64,000 nucleotides of DNA from Lagopus muta. Lineage: Eukaryota; Chordata; Aves; Galliformes; Phasianidae. How positions within the stretch are numbered: the stretch's first letter is position 1; every line of letters starts with the position of its first letter. The stretch lies in the NCBI RefSeq assembly GCF_023343835.1, contig NC_064442.1, positions 17,532,501 to 17,596,500 on the forward strand. The letters are read 5' to 3'. The position numbers were made by a program, and so were the translations under genes. The notes below the pieces were generated by a model that saw only the letters and a program-made list of their open reading frames with translations, had not been told where the DNA came from and did not search any database. Of this stretch, positions 26,461 to 37,332 are shown in pieces.

Positions 26461-26929
26461 TGTGAACAGCAATATCCAAGGGAGCCAACATCAAATGAAG
26501 GATTATCCCTGTTTGCAAGGAAGCTCTTCTAGCAAGAGATTGAATAAGGACCATCTGCAGCCCAGAGCAAAGGGGCTGCGAGAAGAACCTGCTCATGCCA
26601 TCAGGAGCTCTCCTCTTTGAAGCCCACATGTAGGCACTGTCTGGTTTGCTTTATGTGCTCTGATGCCTGCTCCAGCCCCTCAGCTCTTTATGGCTCCCTG
26701 CAGCTTGCAGGCAGAAAACCTAAGGAGGGGCACGAGGAGGGCTTGGTGTGGAGAGAGCCTTCCCTGAGGCTGGGGTGGCTGGAGGAAGGCAGCATCAGCC
26801 CAGTGCTGCAGGAAGGCTGAGGGCACAGCCCTAAGGCAGCTCTTAGCCAGCAGCTGTCCCTGCACCCGTGGGAGTGAGCAGGAGCAAGCCCTCCTCCCGA
26901 ACCCTCACAGGGAGCCCGCGCAGCATAAA

Positions 26930-27190
26930 TCAGTTTTGGAGGCACAGAGGTTCCATAAACAAGCTTATTTTCTGAAGCCAGCTCCCATTATGTTATCTGT
27001 CACTTTATTGGGGTTTCTGAGCCATTTATTTTTATGTATATACATCGGAGCTGGTGAGCCGGCGTTGGCCTGAGCGTATAAAGCTGACAAGACACGGTAG
27101 CGGCGTGCGAAACCTGTCAGCGGAGCAGCCGCCTGTGAAATGAACACAAGAGCCCGCTGCGAGGCTTTTATTTATGGGATCTGGTGCTGG
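26930..27190. promoter_or_regulatory. Candidate conserved non-coding element
   Basis: Contains CATAAATCAG, CCATAAACAAGC, TCACTTTATTGGGG, TTTATTTTTATGTATATA, GCGTATAAAGC and TTTTATTTATGGGATC in 260 bp, mixed with scattered CpG dinucleotides (GGCGTGCGAAACC). AT-rich regulatory words together with retained CpG are typical of vertebrate enhancers. No transcript evidence. Confidence 0.35.
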
Positions 27191-27889
27191 GGGTGCTGGC
27201 AGCCCTGCGACCCAGAACAGGCATGGGCACAGGCTGCTGGAAGCACCCGTCCTTCCTAAGGAGCACCTGAAGGTCCGGAGATCACTTTTGGCCAAGAGAA
27301 TCCTTCTGGAAGGGCTCATCTTCCTGCGGTGGGTGCAGCACTTTGCTTCCCAGTGTGGACCTTCTTGGTAGATGCTCCCTTCCTTCTTTAGTTCTGTTTG
27401 TGTTTACGGTATAAGAATTTGTTCTGACATGGGAAAATCAGCGTTTCCCTTTCTGAAAACTGCAGGGCTTTCAAATGGTTTGGAAACATTTTTTTTTTCC
27501 CCCAGTTATTTTACCCCTGAAACAACATTTTGCCAAACTCGATAGTCTTTACAAAAGCCTAAATGAATAATAGTTTCTGTCATACTCCAGGAGAAAAGTG
27601 TTTTGATCAGCATTTTTTCCTCCTAGTTGCAGCAGACATTTAGGATGCTAGATAGTTTGATGGGTCATTGAAAACCCTAATGAACATTGTTACCAGAGTG
27701 ATGGAACAAGCACAGACCCTATTTTTACCCTGTTTTGCTCTCTGTTTTCACACCCTGTGGATGTTGTGGTCCTGGTCTGGTCCTTCAGCAGGAGCAGTGT
27801 ACCTCTGGTGCTTTGGAAAGGCAGCAGGTGGCCACGCTATATGCAGAGGTTGGTGCTCCCTGAATGCTGATGGCAAATTCTGGTCTAAT
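27191..27889. other. Intergenic, nothing recognised
   Basis: Unique-looking sequence with a T9/C5 tract at about 27491-27504. No gene is supported. Confidence 0.45.
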
Positions 27890-27955
27890 TTTTGGTTGGT
27901 CTCGATGGCCCTTATGAGTCCCTTCTAACTCAGGGTATTCCATGCCTCTATGAAG
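27890..27955 (+). mobile_element. CR1 3' tail, sense on plus strand
   Basis: GGTTGGTCTCGATGGCCCTTATGAGTCCCTTCTAACTC-like sequence ending CCATGCCTCTATGAA is a diverged CR1 3' end in sense orientation, about 66 bp, 5'-truncated. Confidence 0.7.
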
Positions 27956-30900
27956 TGTTGAGCCCATACGAATGCATCTGGGTGCTCTGTATGCATCCTC
28001 TCCCTTTCATTCACACCCTGGCCAAACTTGGCCCATGGCACTTTCATGGTAGACAGCAGCGTGGCTGTGTGCCACCCAGCTCAGGCTGTGTTTCAACAAC
28101 CAGAGATGAATGTTATGCCTTGTACTTGGCAGTGGAAGGGGTCAGCAGAAAGCACCGTGCTGCGTGCCAGCTCTTCTGCTGCGAGGAAAGCGGGGCCACA
28201 CAGGGCTGCTCCTGCACAGGGATGTCTCTGATGCACAAACCTCTGCATGGAGTGGCACCAGAGCTGCTTTCCCTTAGCACCACAACGGTGTCACAGCACC
28301 CTTTCTGCTGAGGCTGCTGCCAAAGGGCTGTTCTGCCCACGTCCAAAGTCACGCAGCCTTGTGCCTTTTGGTTAGACTTGGGAAGAGCACAGGAGATGGA
28401 GAGCAAGCTGGAAGCAGCTATTCTGGGCTGTGTGTGTGTAGGGGGATGTTGTGTTTGACAGGAATAATAACACACAGTTGAATCTAGACTCCCACCCTGC
28501 CTTCGTGCTTCCTGAGCGGCAGCAATGTGTCATCTTCCCAGAGCCATTCAGGAAAATACACCTGGAGCAGCTGTGTGTCTTGGCAAGCTGGAGGCTGTGG
28601 ATGAGATGGTGGCATTTGTCCTCACAGCAGCAAGCCCTGACCGTCTACAGGAAGTATTCCAATGCTGCTTGAAAGTGAGTGACATTGTTTTAATCCTCAT
28701 CTTTCTTTCTGCTGGATGAGGAGCACATTTCCTTCCCAGACTGTCTCTCTCCTCAGCACGCCCCATGTACACCCGCTGCAGGAAGGGCCTCATCTCCTCC
28801 TCTCCCTGGAGAGTGAGCTGGCAGCTCTGCCTGGTTATCTGCTGTCCTCAGCCTGGATCATCCCTCTGCAGCTCTGTCTCTCACCTGCCTGGGCACTGCT
28901 AAATCTTCCCTGAAAGGAACAGCAATTTGTCAAGGAAAACAGGAAGGTCTGAGCCTCACGCGCCCCAAGGCCACTTAGCAGGGCTCTGGCTGCCTCTGGA
29001 CACCTGCTTTGTGCGGCGGAGTGACAAGCAAGGCTGCAAAGCTTTTCTGGAAAGAGCTTCCTTCATCCTGCTCAGTGTTGGTGCCACTGCTGTGAGCCCT
29101 TCTGGGGGAGCACTGAATGTGTTTTGCCCCCCCAGTCCTGGAGAGGTGTCATGTGCCCCACGTGGAGTGATGTCTGCTCCGTGTGCTGTCACCGCCTTCC
29201 TTTGTACTTCTCTGCACCAAGCCACTTATTGACTGGGAGTGTAATTGTGCTGCATCATGGCTAATTGGTTTGCTCTGTCGCTCTCCATTTGCTTTCTTGC
29301 TGCACTCTCCCCCCTCCCCGTTCCCCTGCTCGAATGCACTGAGCTGTGAGCGTGACTGGGGCACAAGGCCACCATCCTGATTGCTGGAGAAAAAAAGGCA
29401 CCCACCTTCCTTCTTTCTTCTCCTAAATTCAAATGACAGGAAACAGAGGAAAACAATTTTGCGAACCCTTGGCGAAGGGGCAGCTCTGATAAAGAGCCGT
29501 AATTAATCTCCCCAGCTTTATTAGAATATCATTACAATTAACTCAGCAATCTTCTGTTGATCAAAGCCATTGTTCCCCTCCAGAGCAGAGGAAGGCAGCG
29601 TGCGTTTGTGAGCCTGGATCATGCAGGAGCTGAAGGCACCCAGAGCCGAAGCTCTCCTGCAGGCTGAGCAGCCAGCCTTTGGGTCCAGCCTATTCAGCAA
29701 TGGGTTTTTTCCTTTGTGTGTGCTGATGCAGCTCTTTGCCTGCCCGCTTCCCACTCTGGGCTGGAGATACAGCGACTGCTGCAGTAATACAGCCAACAGA
29801 AGCACAGTGGGTAAAGGAACCGGGGAAACATTGGTGGAAGCCACATTGTGAAGAAAGGAGAGTTGTCAAAATGAAGCTTACTGAGCTCTACGGTTAAATA
29901 GCCCGAGATGTGTGCTATAGAAAAGCAAGGAAAATGAGCATGGTTAAACTACCCCTTTCCTCCTTCTCAGACTGTTCTCTTAATATCGGGTATTTATCTG
30001 TAATTTAAGCCTGTGATTAGTTTTATCAAAAAGATAGTTCTGAAGCAGAGATCTTCAAAATGATTAGGTGTGTGTTTGAAGAAAAGAAAGCCGTGCTTGT
30101 GCTGCAGGATAAAGCTGTATCTGCTTGCTTCCTGGAGCATCCATCTGTGAGGGCCTCGTGCCAGGAGGAATCTCCTGGTTGTGCACAGATCTACACCCCC
30201 TCTGTTCTTTCAGAACAGCCATCTGTCCCCTTCGAAGGCACCAGTGCCAGATCCTCCTAGGTGCAGGTCACCAGGCAGGGCAGTTTGTTCATCTGAGATG
30301 ACCTCACGTGTCTCTTCTTCCTCACCACACTCCTGCTCCTTAGGAGATGCTTTGGTGGCTATTGCCCAGGTTCTGACAGCGTGGGCTCTCTGACAGCTCT
30401 GGGTGCATGGACCTGGAGACACGCTGCTCTCCAGCTCTCCCTGCAGCACCAAGAAGGAGAACGGCCCCATTGCTGGACAGGGTGTGGGGCTGAGCTGCTC
30501 GCAAAGCCCTCCATGGGGCTCTGGTGCAGCCACGCAGGGGTGAATCTGAGAAACGGGGCTGGGTGGCTGATATAAAGCAAACACTGTGCAGACGTTGAGG
30601 GTGGCACGCACTGCTACTGCTGCTGCTGCAGGCCAGGGGCGTAAGTAGATTAAAAAATGCAATCAAATGACTTCAAGGAAGAAAGGTTTGTTAAGGACTA
30701 ATCAGAAAATGCTGCAGAGACAGCGTGGCTCAGAAACTCTCTCACCTCCGTTTGCCTGAGGCTGGTAGGATGGTGCAGGAGGGCTATTAGAGTTATGCAG
30801 TACTTGCCTCAGCCTTCCCTCTGCTGGGGCCATGCCCGGGTGACTCAGTGTGGCCCTTCCAGGATGCAGACCTACCCCAGCCTGAAACCCAGATGCAAGG

Positions 30901-31527
30901 AAGGGTGGAGTTCTTCGTCTTCCCCAAGCTTATGTCCTTGGATAAAGTAAGGGAACCTCCTGTGGGTGCTGGGCACACGATCTCTCACCACTTTGGGCTA
31001 GCGAGAAGAAGCTGAGCCTGGATGTGGAGTTGTTAGTGCCAGACTAGGAAAAACCCCGTGAGGGCAGGGGTTACAGTGTCATGGTCAGTGTCCCTGAGGG
31101 CCTTTGCTGTCTGTGCCCGTGCTGAGAACATGTTCTTCCACACTTTGTCTGACAGTGCTCTCAGCAAAGCAATGACAGGAGGAGTGGGCTGAGGGGAGGA
31201 GGGTGCTCTGCTTCCATGTTGGGCTCAGCAAAATACCAGTGCTGAGTCCAAGAGATGTGCTGCATGCCAGGCCAGGCTCGGAGGGAGCAGGAGCCAGGGA
31301 GGCTTTTCTGCAGGGCTCCTCCACAAATGGCTGGGGACATGAGGCACTGTCACAGGGCTGAGTGAAATGCAGGGCTGAGTGTCAGGTTGTTATTAAATAC
31401 CATTAATAAGTGACAAAACTTCAGGCGCAGACAACGGCTGGAGGAGGATTGTTGCTGCAGCAGGGAGATGGGGCACAGGGAATGTCAGAGGCTCTGCTCT
31501 GTGCTCCCTCTCCTGCAGGAAAAAAAT
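27956..31527. other. Intergenic with one AT-rich candidate element
   Basis: No gene recognised. The segment 29440-29560 (GCCGTAATTAATCTCCCC, TTTATTAGAATATCATTACAATTAACTC) and 29215-29275 (GTGTAATTGTGC, GGCTAATTGG) carry clusters of homeodomain cores and may be conserved regulatory DNA. The rest is unremarkable. Confidence 0.4.
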
Positions 31528-32005
31528 GGGATGGGATGGGGTGAGTGGGGTGGGGTGTGATGGGATGGGATGGGAGGTGGTGGGATGGGATGGGATGGGA
31601 TGGGATGGGATGGGATGGGATGGGATGGGATGGGATGGGATGGGATGGGATGGGGTGAGTGGGGTGGGGTGTGATGGGATGGGATGGGATGCTATAGGAT
31701 GCTATAGGATGCTATAGGGTGGGGTGGGATAGGGTGGGATGGGATGAGATGGGATGGGAGGGGATGAGATGGGATGGGATGGGATGCTATGGGATATTAT
31801 GGGATGCTATCGGATGCTATAGGGTGGGGTGGGATAGGGTGGGATGGGATGGGATGGGATGGGATGGGATGGGATGGGATGGGATGGGATGGGATGGGAT
31901 GGAATGGGAGGTGGTGGGGTGGGATGTGATGGGATGCTATGGGATGCTATAGGATGCTATAGGGTGGGGTGGGATAGGGTGGGATGGGATGAGATGGGAT
32001 GGGTG
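31528..32005 (+). repeat. GGGAT pentamer satellite with higher-order variants
   Basis: About 480 bp of (GGGAT)n. Pure arrays (for example 31580-31650 and 31840-31902) alternate with variant blocks GGGGTGAGTGGGG and GCTATAGGATGCTATAGG. A 30-bp variant block starting GCTATAGGGTGGGG recurs at 31711, 31816 and 31956, so the array has been rearranged in larger units. Open frames through it encode GMGWD-type repeats and are artefacts. The G-rich strand has quadruplex potential. Confidence 0.95.
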
Positions 32006-33684
32006 CAGTAGTGCTGCATAGGGAAACAACTTCTGTAATATCCTGGAGGCAAGTGGATAAGAAATGTTGCACACAACTGTTTTTCTTCCAAAATATTTAC
32101 TGTGCTCAGTGCTTGCTTCCCTGCTGCCCCCCCAGGGAAAACCTGAGCTGGAGGACCACTGAATGGCAGCGCTCAAACCAGCAGTGCCCATGTCTGCATG
32201 GGGCTGCCTGCCTGCTTCAGTGCCTGGGAGCAGCAGAGCACATGCACCTGTGGGAGGGATGAGCTGGAGACCGAGACACCTTCAGTGATTATGGCTGGGC
32301 TGGGAGCTGAGGGACAGCAAGCGGGCTGATCAGCTGCTTGAGGCAATTGCAGGGTATCGTCAGCGCAGAGAGAGACTTCCTGGCAGTTATTTAAGGCGAG
32401 ATGCCCTAGTTTTGTGCTTTCGTTGGAGTCCCTAATTATTTCCCAGCCTTTGTAGTGAGCTAATTGGTTTTGCAGCTCTCAGGGCTGGGGAGCACTGATA
32501 GGCTCAGGAAGCACGAGCTGGAGGGACAAGGAGGGGAGGGGGAACTGCTGGGGGACATCGGCATGGCTGGGTGTGGGGAGTGGTGGTAAAGCAGCGTAGG
32601 GTTATTGGGGGGATGGTGAGGTGGGAGGGCAGGGAGAAGGGAGGTGTCTTGTCTGATCTGAGCTGCTGCTTTTGAACGTCATTGGAACGTGTGGCCACCA
32701 CACGCAGTGTGTGACAGCTCCAAAGTGCCCAGGTGGCATTGGATTTATTAGGGCATTATCCTGCTAGTGCTGCAAATGGTGTCATCTGTCTTCTAAACTT
32801 TGCACTTTATTTCAGGGAGAGAATTTAGAATATCCAGGTGATATGCTGAAGCTTTAGCATATGAAAAAGCCCTGCTGGGAAGTGTAGTTTTATTGATTTT
32901 GTTATTAAAGTGCCACTGGAATAAATTAGCTCATTTGACCGAAATGTCTCATTACCTGGATTGTAACAGGCACATGATGAAGTCTGCCGAGCTGCTTGCT
33001 GATGGGACCCACTGCCACCATCCTGCACCCTGCTCTGGGCACACAGGGACCCCCAGCACTGCCTGAGTCCACCAGGAAACAGCCCGGAAACCTCAGGTGC
33101 AGTGGGGGGGAACGCTGTACTTTGTTGAGGTTCACACTGCTCCTCTGATCCTTGGCTCAGCTGAGTGCATTGTTTTAAAGGGAAAGAGGAAAAATCCCCT
33201 TCACGGGGCAATATTTCTTTAGTAGCTCAGTAATGAAGGTGGATTGGGAAATGAACCGTTCCCCATTACAGTGGGACCTAACTGCACAGCCCATGCTTTC
33301 CAGTTAAAATTTGATTGCCTTGAATCCTGAAGATTATGGAAAATAAGAAAAAGGCCCAGTAAAATTTATGGCTTTTAATCATAAAGCAGTAGAATTGCAG
33401 TAAATCTATCATAAGCAAGCAGATAGGGACCCAGAAAAAAGAGAGGGAAGCTATAGGCCTGGTGCTGGGGTCTGGAGGAGCAGGGCTTCAGGGTGGAGCA
33501 GCGCTGCAGCCCCCACCTCCTCCAAGGTGCTCACCCACATGTGCAGGGCCCTTCTGTGCCATCCTGCAGAGTCGGGTGCCACAGGCTACAGAGCATGGTC
33601 TGGCAGATAGCTGGGCAGGGCTAGGGGGCATGTAGATAGTGAGGAGTGGTGAGGTGGGAGCAGGGGATGGGGCAGGATAGGGGA
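32006..33684. other. Intergenic with AT-rich candidate element
   Basis: No gene recognised. 32380-32475 (CCCTAATTATTTCCC, GAGCTAATTGG) and 33355-33425 (AAAATTTATGGCTTTTAATC) are AT-rich blocks with homeodomain-like words. The remainder shows no supported feature. Confidence 0.4.
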
Positions 33685-34085
33685 GACCTTCATTCCCATT
33701 GTTAAGAAAGGGAGACCTGAATAACTACAGACTGGGAGGATCATGGAGAAGATCCTCCTGAAAGAGATGTTAAGGCACATGAAGGATGAGGAGGTGATCT
33801 GAGGCATCTAGTGTGGCTTAACCAAGGGCAGATTGTGCCCGACCCATCTTTCTATGATGGAATGATGGCATTGGTGTACAAAAACTGAACATGATCCAGC
33901 AGTGTGCTGGGTCTGGAAGGCCCAGGGCATCCTGGGCTGCATCAACAGAGCAGTGGCAGTGGGCAGGGAGGGGATTGTCCCCCTCTATTCTGTCCTTGTG
34001 AGGCTCCATCTGGAGTACTGCATCCAGGCCTGGGGCCCCCAGTACAAGAGGGACATGGAGCATCCTCTCCATGCACAGGGTGCAG
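33685..34085 (+). mobile_element. CR1 fragment, sense, with internal deletion
   Basis: The plus strand starts in the N-terminal RT region (KKGRPE-like, AATAACTACAGACTGGG), reads a degraded GFTKGKS-type segment at 33818-33850, then jumps near 33880 to the C-terminal region ([28 protein letters not shown] at 33925-34060). The catalytic core is therefore missing and frames are broken. Confidence 0.85.
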
Positions 34086-35810
34086 GATGGGACCCACTGA
34101 GGGGAGCAGAGGGGGAGGTGTGTGATGAGAGGAGACCATGGAGAGCAAGGAGAGCATGGATAGAAGAATGGCAGCAGGGAGAGAGGTGCACAGAATGATA
34201 AGGAGGAAAAGGGGAAAAAGTCAACGATTGACTGAAGGAGAGAGAAGAGAGGAAGGCAGTTAGTGGGAACAGAGCGAAAAAATGGGGTAGTGATAAAGCC
34301 TGATAGAAATGGGAAGGCCGTGAGGAGCTGGGCAGCTCCTCCATGCCCTAAGCACACCTCTTCCTGTTTTTTTTACGCTGTTTTATAAAGCTTTCTATTT
34401 ATCCTTATAAAAAAAAAATAAAGTGAAAAGCATCTATCTGTGCTGCACAGCCCATGCTTACCTGATGAGCAGTGCTGGCAGACAGCCCCTGCTCTCAACT
34501 GGTTAAACTGCAATAGAAACACACTGTAAATTTCAGCAAAGCAGAGAGAGAAAGAGTTTATTCTATTTTTTTTTTCCTCCCCATCTTTATGGCCATGAAA
34601 ATTGCTGATCTGAGATGCTGGCCCTTCTAAAATGCTTTTCTCCTGCTCCATCCATCTGCTTTAATCACCCGGTGACTGAGAAAAAGAAATGATCCAGCTC
34701 ACAGAGCATCAAAGATAAAAAAGTGCATGGTGCACTGATAGGGGGGCAGCTAATGAGGACGGGGGTGGCTCTCCTGGGGACACCCCCAGCTGTGTGCTCA
34801 GGGTGTTTGGGTGCCTGGGAAGGGGCAGAGGGCTGCAGGACCTTGTACAGAGCAGAAGTCATATTCTCTCTTCTTTCCTAAAGCTCCCTTTTAAGACCTG
34901 ATTCCTTCCCTTTGATTGCTAGGATACTGCTGTGCGCTGCAAATACCTTGCTGGACTTGCTTGTTAGCATTATTATTATTATTATTATTATTTTTTAAAT
35001 CTCTGTGTGTTGAATTAGCTCTTTTAATTATGGCATTAAAAAGGGATAACGAGTCAATTAAAAAGCTCTTTCAAACTGGCAGTGTTAATAGCTGCCCAGG
35101 AACATGGAAACCCCTCCATTCTTCTGGTGTTTGTTGAACTGCCAATTGAGTTGTCACCATCATCCTGGCACAGCTTGGGCAGAGGAATGTGCACACCCTG
35201 TGTGGGGCAGAGCACTGTCCACATTGGTGCTGGGCACAGCTCCTCATCTCCAGGGAGCACCGCTGGGTCCATCCATTGGCCACTGCAGCACATGGAGCTG
35301 CAGGCACTTCTGGTTTGTTACCTTGGGTTCACTCCTGGATCAATGCAAATGGTGGCAAGCGCTGGTGGGAGGGAGAGCCTGCAAAAAGCCATTGTGTTTT
35401 GACTCTCTCAAAAAGCAAAACACAAAGCAAACGGCTTTAAAAATAGTTGGGTTTCAGAACTGAAAAGGGAGGATGGGTTAGAGATGATGAGAAGCTAAAA
35501 CATGAAGCTCCTGAAGCCTGCTGTGGAGAAAGAAATGCAAAATGTTTTGTTTCAAGGTGAATGGAAAGCTGAAACCAGCAAAAAAAATCCCTCTTCCCAT
35601 GAGCACAGATGTTTCAGGTTGTTTTTCCTAGATTAGCACATCGCTGGAAGAAAAGAAAATCCATTCTTTTCTCTGTCGGCACTCCAGGTTCCTTTTGCTT
35701 ATTTTTTATCATGTTGTAGTGACTTTGATCCCCGAAGACTCCTTAAGTGCTTTACAAGCCAAGCATGCAAATCTGGGCTCATCCCCTGAGGTGCCACTGA
35801 CACTATAGAA
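34086..35810. other. Intergenic with short simple repeats
   Basis: Holds a purine-rich region at 34110-34320, a (TAT/ATT)n run of about eight units at 34969-34993, and AT-rich DNA around 34.96-35.08 kb. No gene is supported. Confidence 0.45.
34969..34993 (+). repeat. (ATT)n microsatellite
   Basis: Uninterrupted ATT trinucleotide run of about eight units followed by T6. Confidence 0.9.
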
Positions 35811-36005
35811 GAATCATAGAATCATTACGGTTGGAAAAGACCTCTAAGATCCCCCCGTCCCACTCCAACCCACCCCACCATGCCCAATGACCACATCCCT
35901 CAGTGCCACATCTCCACGGTTCTGGAGCACCTCCAGGGTGACCCCACCACCTCAGCCTGTTTCAGTACATCACCAACTCTTTCTGAGAAGAAATTCTGCC
36001 TGACA
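35811..36005 (-). mobile_element. CR1 3' end fragment
   Basis: GAATCATAGAATCATTACGG (tail complement), GGAAAAGACCTCTAAGATCC and CAGTGCCACATCTCCACGG mark the complement of a CR1 3' end, truncated after TTTCTGAGAAGAAATTC. Confidence 0.9.
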
Positions 36006-36839
36006 CACCGTGGTGATAGGCGACCCACAGCAGCATCAGGGCAGTCTGCCCCACCTCCATGCTGTTCCCCCCTGGCTCAGGCAGCGTGTCCGTGTCCGTG
36101 TTTATTTATATATGTGTGTAATTTCATATTTCCAGACGAGCCTGGAAGCCAAATTCCCTCGGACGTGCCTGAGGGTGCTTGCAAGTCTGACTGCCAGCTG
36201 TCATGCGCCCAAATCCTCTGTGAGAGTCACTGCAGGAAGGAAACCTCAGTGGACCCATCACTGCTTGTGCTGCTGGGTGCTGCAAGACTGGGTTCCAGCA
36301 GGGCACTGCCTGCCCTGTGCTATAGCACTGCAGCATCCCTCCCTATGGGGTACGATGTCCATTGGAGAGGAGAGACAACTGTGCTGCTGGCAACGGCGGG
36401 CAGACAATCCTCTCCCACGGACCCCCAGGCATCCCCATCTGCACTGGGGCTTTCAGTCTTTGCACGCAGAGGGCAGGCAGACAGCCCTGCTGTGTGCTCC
36501 TTACGCACATCAGAGACTCGGCCCTGCTCCCCTGGGCTTTGAGGGCTGCGCTCACCACTCTGATGGGCATTTGGGAATTGGCTGTAAAAATACAACCGGT
36601 CCTTGGCAAAGAAGCTGAATTCCTCCGGGTGCGCTGCGCAGGGCCCAGGGCACCAGGAAAGTGTCTTTTGTGGGCAGCATGAGCCCTCGATGTCAGCAGG
36701 AGAGTCACTGCCTGGGGCTGTTCTGTGCAAGATGGCTGGAAAGTGCCTCCGAGACCACAGCTCCAGAGGGGAGAAACCGAGCAGTCGCCAGAGATACAGA
36801 AGTCAAGATTTTGCATTCCAACTATCTATAGGAAATAGG
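36006..36839. other. Spacer between CR1 and LINGO1 3' end
   Basis: Contains a short GTGTCCGTGTCCGTG repeat at 36083-36101 and otherwise unique sequence. No gene; LINGO1 transcription may read into it if a distal poly(A) site is used. Confidence 0.45.
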
Positions 36840-37332
36840 GTTTTTTATTATTTCAAGTTTTCATAAAAATTCATAATTATTGAAATCAAAGTTACAGAAG
36901 AAAGTTTGTAACTTTTTATTGATTTTATTTCTTTTTTTTTTCTTTTTTTTTTCTTTTTTTTTTTTTTTAGTTTATTTCCCCCCCCCCTTGTTGTTTTTCC
37001 CTCTCAGAATTATATCTGACACCAGAGTCCATCAGACAAAGTCCTTACAAACACAGGAGTCCTGAAGACATCGGCTGAATGTTTTCCTGGTATAAAGAAG
37101 AAGAGGAGGAGAAAGAGGTGGTGACGGTGCGGGTGCAGAGAGTTTGGACTGGGACGGAGGGCGTGGTGGAAGGAGAGAGGTCGGTATGTTTGTACCAATG
37201 TTTTTAAATTATTTTTTTATTTGTTCATATGTTCTCTTTTTTTTTTAAAAAAAAAAAAAAAAGGAAACAAAACAAAAAACAACAACCAAAAAAAAAAAAC
37301 CCAACCAAAACTATTTGCAAATTGTTGCCTGG
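36840..37332 (-). other. LINGO1: LINGO1 3' UTR with several AATAAA signals
   Basis: Downstream of the TAA stop the transcript strand begins CCAGGCAAC and then contains U12 (37288-37299), a U16 run followed immediately by A10 (37237-37262), and an A-rich tract interrupted by G (36932-36968). Minus-strand AATAAA hexamers fall at 37216-37221, 36971-36976, 36924-36929, 36915-36920 and 36844-36849. The distal cluster at 36.84-36.98 kb is the likeliest cleavage region, but the used site cannot be chosen without RNA data. The segment 37.03-37.19 kb is of ordinary complexity. Confidence 0.6.

Noticed and set aside
31526-31952. Open frames encoding GMGWD-type repeats on the plus strand
   Set aside because: Direct translation of the GGGAT satellite; any frame stays open and there is no start context or homology.
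1-36800. Search for a second protein-coding gene in the left flank
   Set aside because: Frames of 60-220 codons exist but none shows a known domain or consistent splice sites; the longest, at 35880-36542, begins in a CR1 copy.
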